Shown here: one piece after another, positions 1-12,100 of the stretch
Layout: each line of letters starts with the position of its first letter
Position numbering within the stretch: the stretch's first letter is position 1
Source of the DNA: Patiria pectinifera
Lineage: Eukaryota > Echinodermata > Asteroidea > Valvatida > Asterinidae
Length of the DNA stretch: 64,000 nt
Direction of reading: 5' to 3'
Assembly: GCA_029964075.1 (NCBI GenBank)
Contig: CM057142.1
Location: 38,442,392 to 38,506,391 of the forward strand
The notes under the pieces: model-generated
Databases searched by the model: none
What the model was told of the DNA's origin: nothing
Seen by the model: the letters and a program-made list of their open reading frames with translations, nothing else
Made by a program: the position numbers and the translations under genes

Positions 1-110
1 ACAGCGTCAAATTCATTTCCCTGTGTCATATAGAGATGCCTATACTGCATATACATGTACTGTAAAATTCATTTTCCTGTGTCATATTGTGATGCTTATA
101 CTATAATATT
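1..110. repeat. two-copy tandem repeat, 56-bp period
   Basis: The words AAATTCATTTCCCTGTGTCA and AAATTCATTTTCCTGTGTCA begin at 9 and 65, and both are followed by a similar stretch ending in TATACT. It lies upstream of the ZDHHC22-like gene. I see no coding potential in 1-485 on either strand. Confidence 0.6.
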
Positions 111-485
111 ACGTTACAATCATTGTCTGACTTAGCACAAGTATTTTCCTGCACTGTTTTTCTTCGTAACATGTACATTTACATTGTGTACATGCATTGG
201 TTTCAGTTTCAAAGCGTGAGGTGTCATGTGTATAGGCGGGGCTAGTTCTGAGTTGCACTTTCACTGAGTGAATTGTGGTACAATGGCAGTGCAATTGTCC
301 GTGTGTATTCATCCAATATGAGGTTAGCCAGGCATTGACCTGATGATTCCAATAGCCATTCATACATGTGTATTGATTGTGACAAGAACTGGTATGTACA
401 GTAGGGATGGCTTGCACATGAGCATATCCATGTACATGTTTTCATAGATAAGTGAAGCCTGTTTCTTTATGTGTTGCAAAGGAAA

Positions 486-1352
486 ATGGGAAGCGCCGAT
501 GGACCAAAACAAAGTGACAACTGGATAACCAGGATTTTGCGCAGGCCACTAACGACCACATTGAATGTGATTGGCGTCAGCTACTACACGAGTGTCACCA
601 TACTGGGTGCCATCTTGCAATGGACAGTCGTCTTGCCGGAACTGTCACATGCCCTGGGATTTTCCCTGGCCAGCCACCGAGCGCTGATGCTGTATCTGTT
701 CGCCAATGCCATGGGCAACTTTCTGCTTGCCGCCTCCAGCGACGTCCACTTGAAAAAGCGCAAACGGACGTCCTTCCTCACGGCAAACCGATACCCCATG
801 ATTCCCTTCCGCGCCCATTACTGTAAAGTGTGCGAGCAGTGCATCCGCAAGCATGACCACCACTGCTTCATCCTTGGCAAGTGTGTCGGCTACAACAACC
901 AGAAGTACTTCATTTACTGTTCTCTGCACACGGCCCTGGTGTCGGTGTACGCGCTCCTCACCACGGCCATGTACATGCACGTGTCCTTCAAGACCAAGTT
1001 TCTCGGGCCGTTCACGTTCTTCACACTACTTCCGTCGTCCATGGAACGGTGGTTTTTTGGATCTGCAGGGTCTCAGGAGTTGCTCCTTGTTCTGTTCCTG
1101 TACGTTTGTCTGACAGGGGCATTTGGAGGGCTTTGCTTCTTCACTTGGCAGATGTTCCTCATGGTGATGGGACTGACTACCCACGAGGCCATCAACGGTG
1201 AGAGGGGTACAGACACATCCATCTGGGAGAACTTCACCGACACTCTGGGAAAATACTGGCTCTTGGGTATGCTTGCCCCTCTGCCGCTACCCCAATACGG
1301 CACGGGAATGTACGAGGGTGTGACACAACTAGCAAGGAACCACTCGGATTGA
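486..1352 (+). CDS. ZDHHC22: DHHC palmitoyltransferase, ZDHHC22-like
   Basis: A single-exon reading frame of 288 codons begins at the ATG at 486 (context AAAATGG); an in-frame GTG at 471 is not a plausible animal start. Family role: DHHC enzymes are multi-pass membrane proteins of the ER/Golgi that attach palmitate to cysteines through an acyl-enzyme intermediate. Seen: a cysteine-rich core with HYCKVCEQC, then the catalytic DHHC at residues 124-127 (Cys127), and CVGYNNQKYF just after it. Hydrophobic segments lie at about 28-50, 64-85, 145-165 and 200-225, giving the usual four-pass layout. Matches from memory to vertebrate ZDHHC22 include ANAMGNFLL before the core, FTFFTLLPSS after it, and KYWLLGMLAPL near the C-terminus. 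Two overlapping AATAAA signals at 1889-1898 could end the transcript, which would put the downstream SINE in the 3' UTR. The exact paralogue is less sure than the family. Confidence 0.85.
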   Translation: MGSADGPKQSDNWITRILRRPLTTTLNVIGVSYYTSVTILGAILQWTVVLPELSHALGFSLASHRALMLYLFANAMGNFLLAASSDVHLKKRKRTSFLTANRYPMIPFRAHYCKVCEQCIRKHDHHCFILGKCVGYNNQKYFIYCSLHTALVSVYALLTTAMYMHVSFKTKFLGPFTFFTLLPSSMERWFFGSAGSQELLLVLFLYVCLTGAFGGLCFFTWQMFLMVMGLTTHEAINGERGTDTSIWENFTDTLGKYWLLGMLAPLPLPQYGTGMYEGVTQLARNHSD

Positions 1353-1389
1353 GTTGTAATTTTTTGATGCAATTCTCACTCACATCCCC

Positions 1390-1570
1390 CTAACTCTGCT
1401 AAATGCAACAGAATGCACCAGTGGTAAAAAGTTCTTGCAAGTTGTTGCATTTAGCAGTCTCCTGATCTGATGCATTCCACCCCTACATTCTGTTGCATTT
1501 GGCAGGGTAGGTACTTGGTACCAAGGCTGGCATGTATTAGTTCACTGCATTCTGTTGCATTTGGCAGGGT
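1390..1570. repeat. scattered copies of a CATTCTGTTGCATTTGGCAG word
   Basis: Four related 20-bp words built on TGTTGCATTTRGCAG occur in about 180 bp just after the ZDHHC22-like stop. The first is inverted (GCTAAATGCAACAGAATGCA, near 1398); the others are direct (near 1452, 1489 and 1548). This would form inverted pairs in the 3' UTR. I recognise no known element. Confidence 0.5.
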
Positions 1571-1659
1571 GCCTAGAGAATGCCCCTGTGGGGGTTAGTG
1601 ACATTCAAGCCCAGCAGAGGCCAATATAGAAGAAAGGAGGGCAGTCGGTAAAAAAAAAA

Positions 1660-1880
1660 AGACTGAGAATATTTCTACTCCCCCTGGATGGGGTGTTAGT
1701 CCATCGCAGGTTACTCCCCAGCTAATTCTGGTACCCATTTATACTCCTGGGTGGAGAGAGGCAAGTGGGAATGAATTGGCTTGCCCAAGGACACAATGTA
1801 TGGCCAGCGTGCAGCTGGATTCGAACCCCTGACCCTCTGATCATGAGTCACGAACCCTAACCGCTAGGCCACACTCAGTA
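1660..1880 (-). mobile_element. tRNA-derived SINE
   Basis: Read on the minus strand, the head at about 1878 carries an A box (TGGCCTAGCGG, 1861-1871) and a B box (GGTTCGAATCC, 1818-1828) at tRNA spacing. The body holds GTGTCCTTGGGCAAG and CTCTCTCCACCCAGGAGTAT, a conserved core style shared by several animal SINE superfamilies. The 3' end lies near 1665, next to an A-run on the plus strand. Confidence 0.8.
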
Positions 1881-1959
1881 AAGGGGGTAATAAATAAAGT
1901 AACACACAAACATAAAGCTAAGATATATGAGTTTCTTCAAGACTATAGATCTGTTGTTA

Positions 1960-2341
1960 GGCCAAAAAAAAAAATAAGTCGGTCTCTGGTCAGCGCGCGC
2001 GTCGATTTTAATCATGCGCGTCATTCTTTTTTTTTCCAAAATGTTCCGCGGTAGCTCCAACAGCGCCCTCTATTTCCGCACCTCCTCAATTTGTTTTAAC
2101 AAAGAGCACCAAGGAATGGGAAATTGCACCAAGGCAAATGATCGAAAGCACCAAGGCAAATTATGGAGGACACCAATGTACATGAGGACACCAAAAAAGC
2201 AAAATAGTACCCCACCTTGTCTGTACAATCCAAGCTTGAAGAAGAAAAAAAAAGTACAAAAAAAAAAAAAAAAAGCCGCGTCGCCGCATCAATTCCAGAA
2301 CTTTGGTCTGACCACAGACCGAATATTTTTTTTTTTTGGCC
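1960..2341. mobile_element. Harbinger-type MITE, copy 1
   Basis: The ends are GGCCAAAAAAAAAA and its inverse, each continuing into CGGTCTSTGGTCAG, and a TTA trinucleotide flanks both sides (1957-1959 and 2342-2344). A 3-bp TWA duplication with GGCC ends fits PIF/Harbinger. The middle holds spaced GCACCAAGG / ACACCAA words. Sister copies lie at 20358 and 63531. The long frame over it is only the translated repeat. Confidence 0.75.
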
Positions 2342-2344
2342 TTA

Positions 2345-3950
2345 GAGATGTATTTCTCGTGCTATTTACAGGTTTCGTCCTGAAAAATAGATTCCGTGGA
2401 AAAAATGTTGCAACCCGACTTTTTTTCTTCATATGTCATCTCAATGAAGGTCAGTCATTTCAAAAAAGGATGATGAGACATGAATCTTGGACTGAGATAC
2501 ATTTCCGATTTTGTAAGGAAATACTTGACGGAAAATTGTCTTGACTCTCCATAGACTTGTAGACAACCACTGAAGTGGCAAGGTTGCAACATTTTTTTTC
2601 TGATTCCTTTTCTAAATTGCTATTTTTATAGCACTTACTTAGGTTATATTCACTTTTGAATTAGATATCGACCCAAACAAATCTTATTGAGTTATTTATT
2701 ACAATTTTGAGTGGTTGGTTGCCAGCAGTGCCAGACAATAATTCCATTCTTGCAGGGTAGGCTGGTTCCCACAATCAATATTATAATAATGTAAAAACTT
2801 GGAGGCAGCCTACTCACAAGTGGATCTGATGTGCCCAAAACAAAACCTTTTCAGAGGGTTGCAGACGTCCAAAACAGGATGGATTTTCATTGAGATAAAA
2901 CATACAAGTTAAACATTTATTATAGAAAAACATTGAATTTGTTGAATTCACTAAAAAAAAATATCAATTAAACCATAGAGTACTTGGGCGGTTTTGGCGC
3001 TACAGGGAGTCATAGTGACTAAAGGGTTAAAGGGATATTACGTCTTGGAATGCGCCAATTGGGCTACAAAATGCATTTTAAAAGACGTGATGTTATTTGG
3101 AAAGAGCATTTAAAAGTAGGATGTAAACACACAAAAATTCCGCAGTGTTGGTTGTGAACAACTGGGCTTTTTTTCGTCTTTTTTTTTTCTTTTCATCTTT
3201 CAAATAGACCTTTGAAGTAGGATATCAAAGTAAACAATCCAAAACAATTTTTTTTTGTTAATTTTTTTTTTTTTGGGGGGGGGGGTTTCAGGCTGTGATG
3301 CCCCTTTAATGTGGTTCGGTCAGATTGGACAGTAATTGAACTTCCTTTATGAAACTGGTTTATTGAGATTATGCAAAATTGTATTTACATTAAAACAGAA
3401 TCGAGATGGCCAACAAACAATATAATTCATAGTAAATTAATGGAAACATAAAGTGTTTTGTTTGTTTTTTCTTTCATTCTCGTTACATGCTCAATGCAAG
3501 TGTAGTTTTGTTACATTACACATATTGTATTATTTATTGTGTTTAAAATAATTTATTATTAAGTATGGTTGCATATTAAATGATCTAAAATGTTGAAGTA
3601 AACAGTGCTGTTTGTGAGTAAAAAAAAAATGAAATAAATAGGAAAACTTAAAGCTCAAATGCAAAATCTTTTAACGTGCCAACAAGTTGATCCTTGTTTC
3701 ATAAAACTTATTTTCTTGGACAATCTAAACACATTATGTTAATGTCTTATTGGAGGCCAAAAGTGTACCTTTTTTTCCAAGTTGGAATGACGCAAAACAA
3801 TTGTAGAAATTCACACTGCATACACACAAGTCTTAATATTTACAGGAATTTTTGGTTTCAGTGACAAAATGGACGGAGTCTCAAGACATCAGCATTTGTT
3901 GTAGGTTTACTATATACATACTGTTATGCTAATGTACTGTAAGTGAAAAA
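2345..3950. other. intergenic stretch without recognised gene
   Basis: AT-rich sequence with homopolymer runs near 3180-3290. A loose inverted pair around AAAAAATGTTGCAACC lies near 2400 and 2580, which may mark a small MITE. No exon with convincing splice signals was seen on either strand. Confidence 0.4.
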
Positions 3951-3956
3951 TCTTTG

Positions 3957-4345
3957 AAGACGTTGTGGAATGCTCGAAGACATTTCCGTCATTTTTCGGA
4001 TATATGTAGCCTAAGGTGTGATGAAATAAAAACGACTATTGTTTCTGTCATGAAATGAGTACAAAAGGTACTTTTGAGAGCTGTTTTTCAGGTCCTCCCG
4101 ATGCACAGTAGCATACACGAGTCCTGTTTATTACGTCACGATTTACTGTGTTTTGTTTGCTGCCCGCAACGACAACTTTTACACAGTTGCACGTTCGGGT
4201 CGAAACTGGACCTGAAAAACAGCTCTCAAAAGTACCTTTTGTACTCATTTCATGATAGAAACAATAGTCGTTTTTATTTCATCACACCTTAGGCTACATA
4301 TACCCCAAAAATGACGGAAATGTCTTCGAGCATTCCACAACCTCT
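3957..4345. mobile_element. TTAA foldback (piggyBac-type MITE), copy 1
   Basis: The element is an inverted repeat of about 150 bp per arm, beginning GTTGTGGAATGCTCGAAGAC and ending with its inverse. TTAA follows the right end (4346-4349); the left flank is degraded to TTGA. The same family recurs at 8896, where the whole element is nearly palindromic; here the inner left arm is missing. Confidence 0.7.
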
Positions 4346-4349
4346 TTAA

Positions 4350-5350
4350 CAGGAAAGTCTTTTGAAACTGAAAGTTATTCACAATAAAGAAAAAGAGTGT
4401 GTGACTTGTATCCTGGTTCACAACAGACAAGCAGCCTTATTTTGTACACTACGACATGTACAAACCCGAAGTTCAAAATCAGTTTATACATGTATGAACT
4501 GCACTGTGAACATGGTGAAAACGGTAACCAGGCATATTCCATAATAATGATATGGTTATAAATATAATTGCATATAAACTCTCTCATGGCCGGAGAGCTG
4601 TGGTTTGTGGAGTAAATCTTGGTATTCTGTTTTTAGTTTCAATTTTCACTTGATGACCACTTTATTTTTGTTTTTCAATTTTCCCTTTATAACCAACTCA
4701 CCCCCAAAAAGCCCCAATTGTATATCTTAAGAACATGAAGAATGGTCCTGACAGCGGATGGACAGATAATAGAATCATCAAGAAAACAGTCTACCGACTG
4801 TTTCTTTTAGAAACAATACTTTTCTAAATAGAAGAGCTCTGCTATTTCTGTGGTGCCATCAGCAAAGCTCATTCTTGTATTCATGCACCTATGCAACTCA
4901 TACTTACAAGAGAGGAAAGCTTCAAACACCCCCACCCCAACCCCACTTTCAAGTGTTTTGAGTTTCTCGTAGTCTTGAATCTATCATAATACTGCAAATA
5001 CTGGTGGGGGTGTCAGGATTAATAACTATTATATCGTGTGCTTGGATACTCATTGGTCCAGAAGGGCCAGGTGTCCAGTCTACAAAACTAACTGTTTACT
5101 TTATGATACATTGTTTATATTGTGTTGAATATAAATTACTTCATATACAATGCGTTGCTATCAATTACTTCATATACACTGGGTTGCACACACCATGCCT
5201 CGCGAATGAAAACTGCAAGCTAGTGCTCAGTCTCATGTCTGGCAGGAAAGCTTGCAGTTACCAAAAGGTTTCACTTCTACGATTTGTTTTATTGCTTGCA
5301 TTGTAAGTTCAAAGCCTTAATCTTTTGTACTCATTGACACGATGTAATAC
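4350..5350. other. intergenic stretch, nothing recognised
   Basis: No coding exon, RNA gene or clear repeat was recognised here. TTTATT at about 5288 reads AATAAA on the minus strand and could serve as a distal poly(A) signal for the KATNBL1-like gene. Confidence 0.3.
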
Positions 5351-5354
5351 AACA

Positions 5355-5494
5355 ATTGTTGACTGCTGTGATGTGGAATATGGCCATTTTAACCACCTCT
5401 GGATGCACATCACCCTCAGCTTCGCCTTGTGCGTGTTATTATGTGCCCCTCTGGTGTTAAAAATGCCATATCCAACATCACAGCAGTCAACAAT
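5355..5494. repeat. 140-bp hairpin MITE
   Basis: The left arm ATTGTTGACTGCTGTGATGT (from 5355) pairs with the right arm ending CACAGCAGTCAACAAT at 5494. Arms are about 40 bp, with a loop of roughly 60 bp. If the KATNBL1-like 3' UTR reaches this far, it would be transcribed as a stem-loop. Confidence 0.65.
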
Positions 5495-6119
5495 AACTGT
5501 CAGAAAGTATGAGTGCAGCCTTATTTAAGTCCTGCTGTTTATGGCACAGACTACAAAACCTTTTTTAAACAGTGGAAGATACATAGTCTTGGTCATCTGA
5601 ACATGTGTAATATGACAAATAAAATAAATGTGTTTCCTTAAAAGATGACCACTCATAATTTCTTCTCAAATGTCCATAGGATTGGGTCTGTTCAGCTCTC
5701 TTAAATACTCCACCTTATACAGTGTTTGTCATCAGCCTATCGGCAATTAAACTGATTCTTTCAAAGTGTTCTGCTGTCATTTTGCGGGATGGGTATTTTC
5801 ATCTCAAAAGCCAGCTTAAGGTTTTAGCCAGAAGGGTGTCTGGACATCTTGTGGCCACCTGTATGCTGTTATGGACACCCCATGCGATGCATATAAAGGC
5901 ATAAAACTGCAACAAAAAGGATGCCCTTTTTCAATTGAAGGCAAATTTGGACCCTGATTTTTAAATGCTGATTACAGCCCTGAAAAAAAGTACCTCATTA
6001 TGTTAACACCAATTCCATGAAAGTGAGAATTATATTTTACATAAAAATGGTGCCATATATAGATAAAAACTTGGATGCAATACCTGCAGCAGCTGAGCTC
6101 AGCCGTTCATTAGCAGTGC

Positions 6120-9100
6120 TTAGAGCTTGTCCAGAAGTTCTTTAACAACCTGATGAAGAAGAAGGGTTATGAACTGGTTATTTTCTTTAATAATAATATA
6201 ATGATTCTATGAAATGTCATTTGAATCTATAAACTGCAGTGAATAGGGAAGTAGGTTTGGGTGTACATGGACAAATCACTTTTGTGACAAAGTGTTGGCT
6301 CTAGAGTGGTGAGAATACGGTCTCGATGTTTCCAACACTATACATGTACCGTACTCTGTTCAATCTCCTGAAGACGAACAGAGTATTCGTGTACGGTTTG
6401 AAATGTTGAGACCCTATTCTCACCACAGGTACTCTTCAGAGCCACAGCTCCTCGCAAGAGATTTGTCTACGATGTCCCCGCAAACCTACTTCCTTATTAC
6501 CACTCCCTCATGCAAAGCTTCAAACAACACTCGAATTGCAGTGAATGAGGGGTCAAAGTCATAGTGGGTAAAACAGACTGAACCACAGGCAGGTGAGTAG
6601 ATGTGTGTATTGGGGATGAGATGGGTTGCTTCTAGCAGTGATCAATTACTGTCTATAATTCATAGTAGTATTACTTGTTGAATCATGTGAAAGTTACGGA
6701 AGTGTGAATTGTTTTTCTTCTTTTGCTGGTTCTAGAGGACCAGCCTAGTGTCCTCTTTGTACCATCTCACTGACTGACTGACGACTGACTCTATGTCATT
6801 TGTGATGTAGACTGGTTGTAGAACTGTGGAGGGAGCTGGGCAGTGCTCTTGTATAGGATTACCCCGTAACGCCAGTGAATAAGCTCAATCCGGCCCATTA
6901 TGTAGACCAGATGCATGAAATGACTTCCAGTGAATAGCCATTCAGAATCAATGGAATAGAAATTTGTGCACCTGTTTTATGAGACCAGCTTTACTAGGCT
7001 TGTCCGGTCTTATTAAACTTCTAGCAATAGGGAAATGTTTGTAGGTGGGCTACACCACTGATCTCTACATAAAGACTGGATAGCGGATATCCATACACCA
7101 GTCACATAGTTGAATTTGCATTTTGACAAGTTCACCCCTGATCTTCCAAAAATGGCCGCCGATATATGAACGTTTTACGCATACGTACATACAGCGCATG
7201 CTGTATCAAGATTTGACATGCATTTTGTTCACGTACATGATGTTCTAAAAAGGACAGATTTCCCTCGTAATTATATTTCCAAAAGTTGCAAAAAGTGTAG
7301 GCCTACTGCGGCATTCATAAAGGAAACCACGACGTTTGAAAAATTGTGAACTGTCGTCAGTAGTGGTGAACAAAAGGTAAATCAGGTGAACCACGATGGT
7401 ACAAAAGTGAATCAAGACTGCCTATAAAGATGGCAACTTGTCTTTTATAGATCTCCAATATAGCTTCAAATGTCATTCGTCTGTGGCAGCAAGTCTTGAT
7501 ATAGAGATCAGCAGGCTACACACTTTGGCAAAACTTTATAGACTAACCAACCTGGGCCCAATTTCATAGAGCTGCTTAAGCAGAAAATTTGCTTAAGCAC
7601 GAAAAAACATTGCTTAGTAAAATTAGGTTACCGGCCAAAACTCCGTGTGATGTACATGTACGTTGCTTGTGACTGGTATTTAGCTGTTGTTTACTTAGCA
7701 TAACAATCGCATGGAGTTTTGGCCGGTAACCTGATTTTATTAAGCAAGACGTTTTTGTGCTTAAGCAAATTTTGTGCTTAAGCAGCTCTATGAAATTGGC
7801 CCCAGCAAGTAACCATGCAGACACCCACCTTGGTACCCAGCTGTGATGATTTTGGGGTATCCACTTCTAAAACTATCTGTAAAGGCACAGCTCTAGATGG
7901 GTCGTTCTATATATTGAGGATCAAATTTGTGACATCTTTTCTGTCCCTATCGCCTCTGAACTAATTTTTATTTTTTGGATAGTTACATATTCAGTTTGCT
8001 TTCATTACTATCTAAGAACGAAAGCATGAAGGAGTGCATTCAGAATTCCAAACTTATAGATGTCAGATGTAACAGGGACAGGACAAAATGTGGACCCCCA
8101 TATATAGCATGAGCCAGATGCAGTTTATCAGTTTTAACTATTTTAACTGGGATGCAATTTATCAGTTTTAACTATTCCGGTGTATTATAGAACTGTTTGA
8201 TTTTGGACGATCTTGACACTTGTGCGGACTGTCGTGCTCCGTCCCGGCTTAATTGTCCATGGAATTGATTCCATTCATGGGATGATTGGGTCGGGATGGA
8301 GTGTAGTGAGTTTGCGCGGGTGTCGAGACTGCGCTGGTTTATCTGCGCTTTGGTGCATTTTTGTCTTTTACTTTTCTTAAATGTTTTAAATATATATTGA
8401 ATGTTATTTCTTCATGTTTTTTCAATATTGTAATAACTGTTGCAATTCAGTTTTTTTGCTGTGATGACAATTTTTAATAAACCTTTTATGAATGAAATGA
8501 ATGAATGATACATTATCCCCTTCAGGAAAATGTTGAGGACAAGCATTGTTTTGGCTTAGCAAGCATGTACTATATTTTTCATACTTTAAGATGAAAACCT
8601 TGATTAACTTCACAATATGTACCTTAGCTTTCTTGCCAACACTTCCCTGTCTGTCCGCTAGCAAGCTCACGGTGTCTGACATGGCAACCATGCCACTGTA
8701 GATTCCAGAGACACTTCTGTAAACAAAAAAATCAAATAAATAATAAAATCATAAAAAAAACCCAAAAAATCATTGTGAGCGACTGAGCGATCATTTTCCA
8801 AAAGAGTTCATCAGTTGAAAGAACACACACATACATGCCAATAATAACAGGAAACAAACATGTACCCTTGATATTTTACATCTCCATGTATTTAAAGAGG
8901 TTGTGGAATGCTCGAAGACATTTCCGTCATTTTTCGGGTATATGTAGCCTAAGGTGTGATGAAATAAAAACGACTATTGTTTCTGTCATGAAATGAGTAC
9001 AAAAGGTACTTTTGAGAGCTGTTTTTCAGGTCCAGTTTCGACCCGAACGTGCAACTGTGTAAAAGTCGTCGTTGCGGGCAGCAAACAAAACACAGTAAAT

Positions 9101-12100
9101 CGTGACGTAACAAACAGGACTCCCGATGCACAGTAGCATACACGAGTCCTGTTTATTACGTCACGATTTACTGTGTTTTGTTTGCTGCCATAACGACTTT
9201 ACACAGTTGCACGCTCGACTGGCCCTGAAAAACAGCTCTCAAACGTACCTTTTGTACTCATTTCATGACAGAAACAATAGTCGTTTTCATTTCATCACAC
9301 CTTAGGCTACATATACCCGAAAAATGACGGAAATGTCTTCGAGCATTCCACAACCTCTTTAAGTCTAAATCCACCGATGCCCATTGTGAAAACTGCAAAG
9401 CTTGTTGCCTGCAAGTACATTTTTATAACTATGTGAAAAGCAAAGGTTTCAACATATTTTAAGAAACTACAAATCACACAGAGGTACAATATACAAAAGT
9501 ACAAAATGAAAGCCTGTTCCATGCCTTTTCATCTTCAATGTTGTTTTGTGACACTTTCTTACAAAGAATTCTATGTATTCGTTTCTTACTGGCTTTGTAG
9601 GAGGTGTGCGGCATTCTGCGGACACTTCTGCTTTTCTAGCTCTTTAGTCCAGTGACGGAGTAAAGTCCGTATCAGGTCAAGACTCACTTTAATGTAGCTG
9701 CAATAAAATTCAATCAGAAAGTACAGATGTGATGAGTGGCAGTTATCAGATTAGAAGTAAGCATGCAATGTACTGGACTCTGGACTGTGCAGTAAACACA
9801 GTTTTTTAACTTAAATATTGAAAGATGTTTTAAGGACTTCTACTGTGAACTGAGAGCCAACTCGCATGAGGGAATCAACAGGCAGCTTGCCCCTGGAAAT
9901 CTCCAAAAAGAAAGCATTGGGCAATTTTAATTCAAGTTATGAGTAATATCTCCATTGACCGTTTTAAAAATGTACTTGGTTCATTTCCAGCATTCGTTCA
10001 CCTTACAGTGCATTTTGTTGCCTCAAGTTGCCTATAGCTTTGCCTTGTCTGATAACTTGGCCCACACGACTTATAAGCTGCAAAGTTTCACCATGAATTT
10101 GAAGTTTTGCAAAGCTAGGGGTGAGATCGGGGAAAATGTAGAATTCACAGAATAATTAGCAGAGGCTTGAGGGGGTATCAAAGAATCCCAGAGCAATCGT
10201 AGGGTTGATGGTGTATGTCTGTATTTACCTAAAGGCACCCCTTACAATACCCATTTTTTCTGCCCATTATAAACTTTTATTATAGGTAAAAACACCTTTA
10301 CGGTATTTAAACTCAGGAACTCTAGATTTCAAAAGGGATTCTTAAAAAAAAAGAAAATCTCGAAATCAGGAAAAATCCCGACAAATCTCGCCCCTGCAAA
10401 CTTTTTGATTTCATGTTACTACATATTATTTGCAACAGTAGATTTTCACCAGAATTTTCAACACAGCAGCCAACATAAATGAGCAGATTCAAATTTTTGG
10501 CATTTTCAATACATTTTTAAATGACATTTCATTGAACTAACGCTGTTATCACCTTTAAGTAAGCCGTAGACAAAGCAACCCAGTCATTTTGCAGTGATCA
10601 ACACATTCAATTCGGGCGATTCACAATGCAATGCGCCACCAAGAATTTGCCATGGAGAGTCCATTTTTAAGTTTTACGGTCGACAAAACATGGTCCATTT
10701 GAATGAGTGTCAGAAGACAACTTGAGCTAATATGTTATACATTGGATCATAGCGTTGGTGACTGCTCTATGTTCCGACACCCCTATGTTCCGACAACCTA
10801 GATTGTGTTACTCCCGGTTAGGGTTAGGGTTAGGGTTGGGGTTAGGGTTAGGAATAGGAATATGTGCAGTCGGAACATAGGGGTGTCGGAACATAGAGGT
10901 GTAACCATAGCGTTCTGCCGCCTTACAAAAAACGCAATATTGATAAGAAGAAAAGAAAAGGGCAAACAGATCCTCGAATCATACGCTTATGAAGCTACTG
11001 ACCGGAAAAAACTAACAATTTCAAATGTCCCGCTCTGCGAATTTGTCGACCATCTCCCACAATGCACTGGGAAAAATGAACTCTCCGTGGCAAATTCTTG
11101 GTGGCGCACTGCATTGTGAATCGCCCGAATTGAACACTGATGACGTGCAAACCGTGTTATTTTTAAGCGCAAACCAGCCATCTGCACTACAGTGTTATGT
11201 GTCATGTCTTGCTCCTAGTACTTACTCTGCAAACTTGCTGCGCAGAAGCCTGTGAAGGGTTGGTAGAAATTCCAGCCAGGCACCCATCGATATCAGTTTA
11301 GCCTTAGGCGACTGCCGCACTAAACTGAAATGAAGCAAGAGTAATATATTATAACGGTAATTTATGAGTACTAGCAATGGCTTACTCAATATTCAATTAT
11401 TTTCTGAAAAAAAAATATCCTTTGATCAAGCCTCTGTTTTCATTTGACTTTACATGACTTCGACCTTCCAGTTCTTCGAAAAGTAAAGGTCACGCGACTT
11501 GATCTCAAAATAAAAATGTTTCTGTAAGGCCCACAAAAAAAGTCTTCGGTTTCTGGTATGGAGCTTGCCCCGAAAGTGGTGCGGCGACGCGTTTTTTTTT
11601 GGTTTTTTTTTCCTTTGTTCTTGTTCAAATGTCGGCTGACGACTGCAAATGGTGCCCGATTAAATTTAGTGTAAAATATATGGGAGTCCAGAGAGGCCAC
11701 ATAAAGCTTATACTGCATCGTAACCCCATCTAAAAGCAACGGCGACGGGAGCAGACCAGAAATCAGAGACTTTGTTGGGGGTTTTTGTTGGCCTAATGTC
11801 TACTGGAATGTCTACTGGATTAGAACATTTGAACTTTTGAGTTCACCGCTAGGACACACAGCAGCAATCACATTTTGTGTCTATGCAAAAATGGAAAAGA
11901 AATTTATTCAGTAATTTTTGAAGCACCATAGACATAGTGCCACGTACAACAGCAGAAAGATGGCAAGTTTCGAGTCTCAGGCAAATTTTCACTGTAAAAT
12001 GCATTAGTGTGAAGCTTGTAAATTTAAGGTAAATTTTCCGTGCATAAGAGATGTGCATAAATTTAAATTGTGTTTATCAAATTTCATCTTAATCAAGTCC

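Noticed and set aside
471-485. Extended start of the ZDHHC22-like frame
   Set aside because: The codon at 471 is GTG; the first ATG in frame is at 486 with a good context.
1818-1880. Free-standing tRNA gene
   Set aside because: A and B boxes are present, but there is no cloverleaf-closing acceptor stem and a SINE body follows.
2014-2544. 176-codon plus-strand frame
   Set aside because: It reads through the Harbinger-type MITE and poly-A runs; the same sequence recurs at 20358 and 63531 in other frames.
10816-10852. Chromosome end
   Set aside because: The telomere-like run is short, interstitial and held inside a hairpin within an intron.
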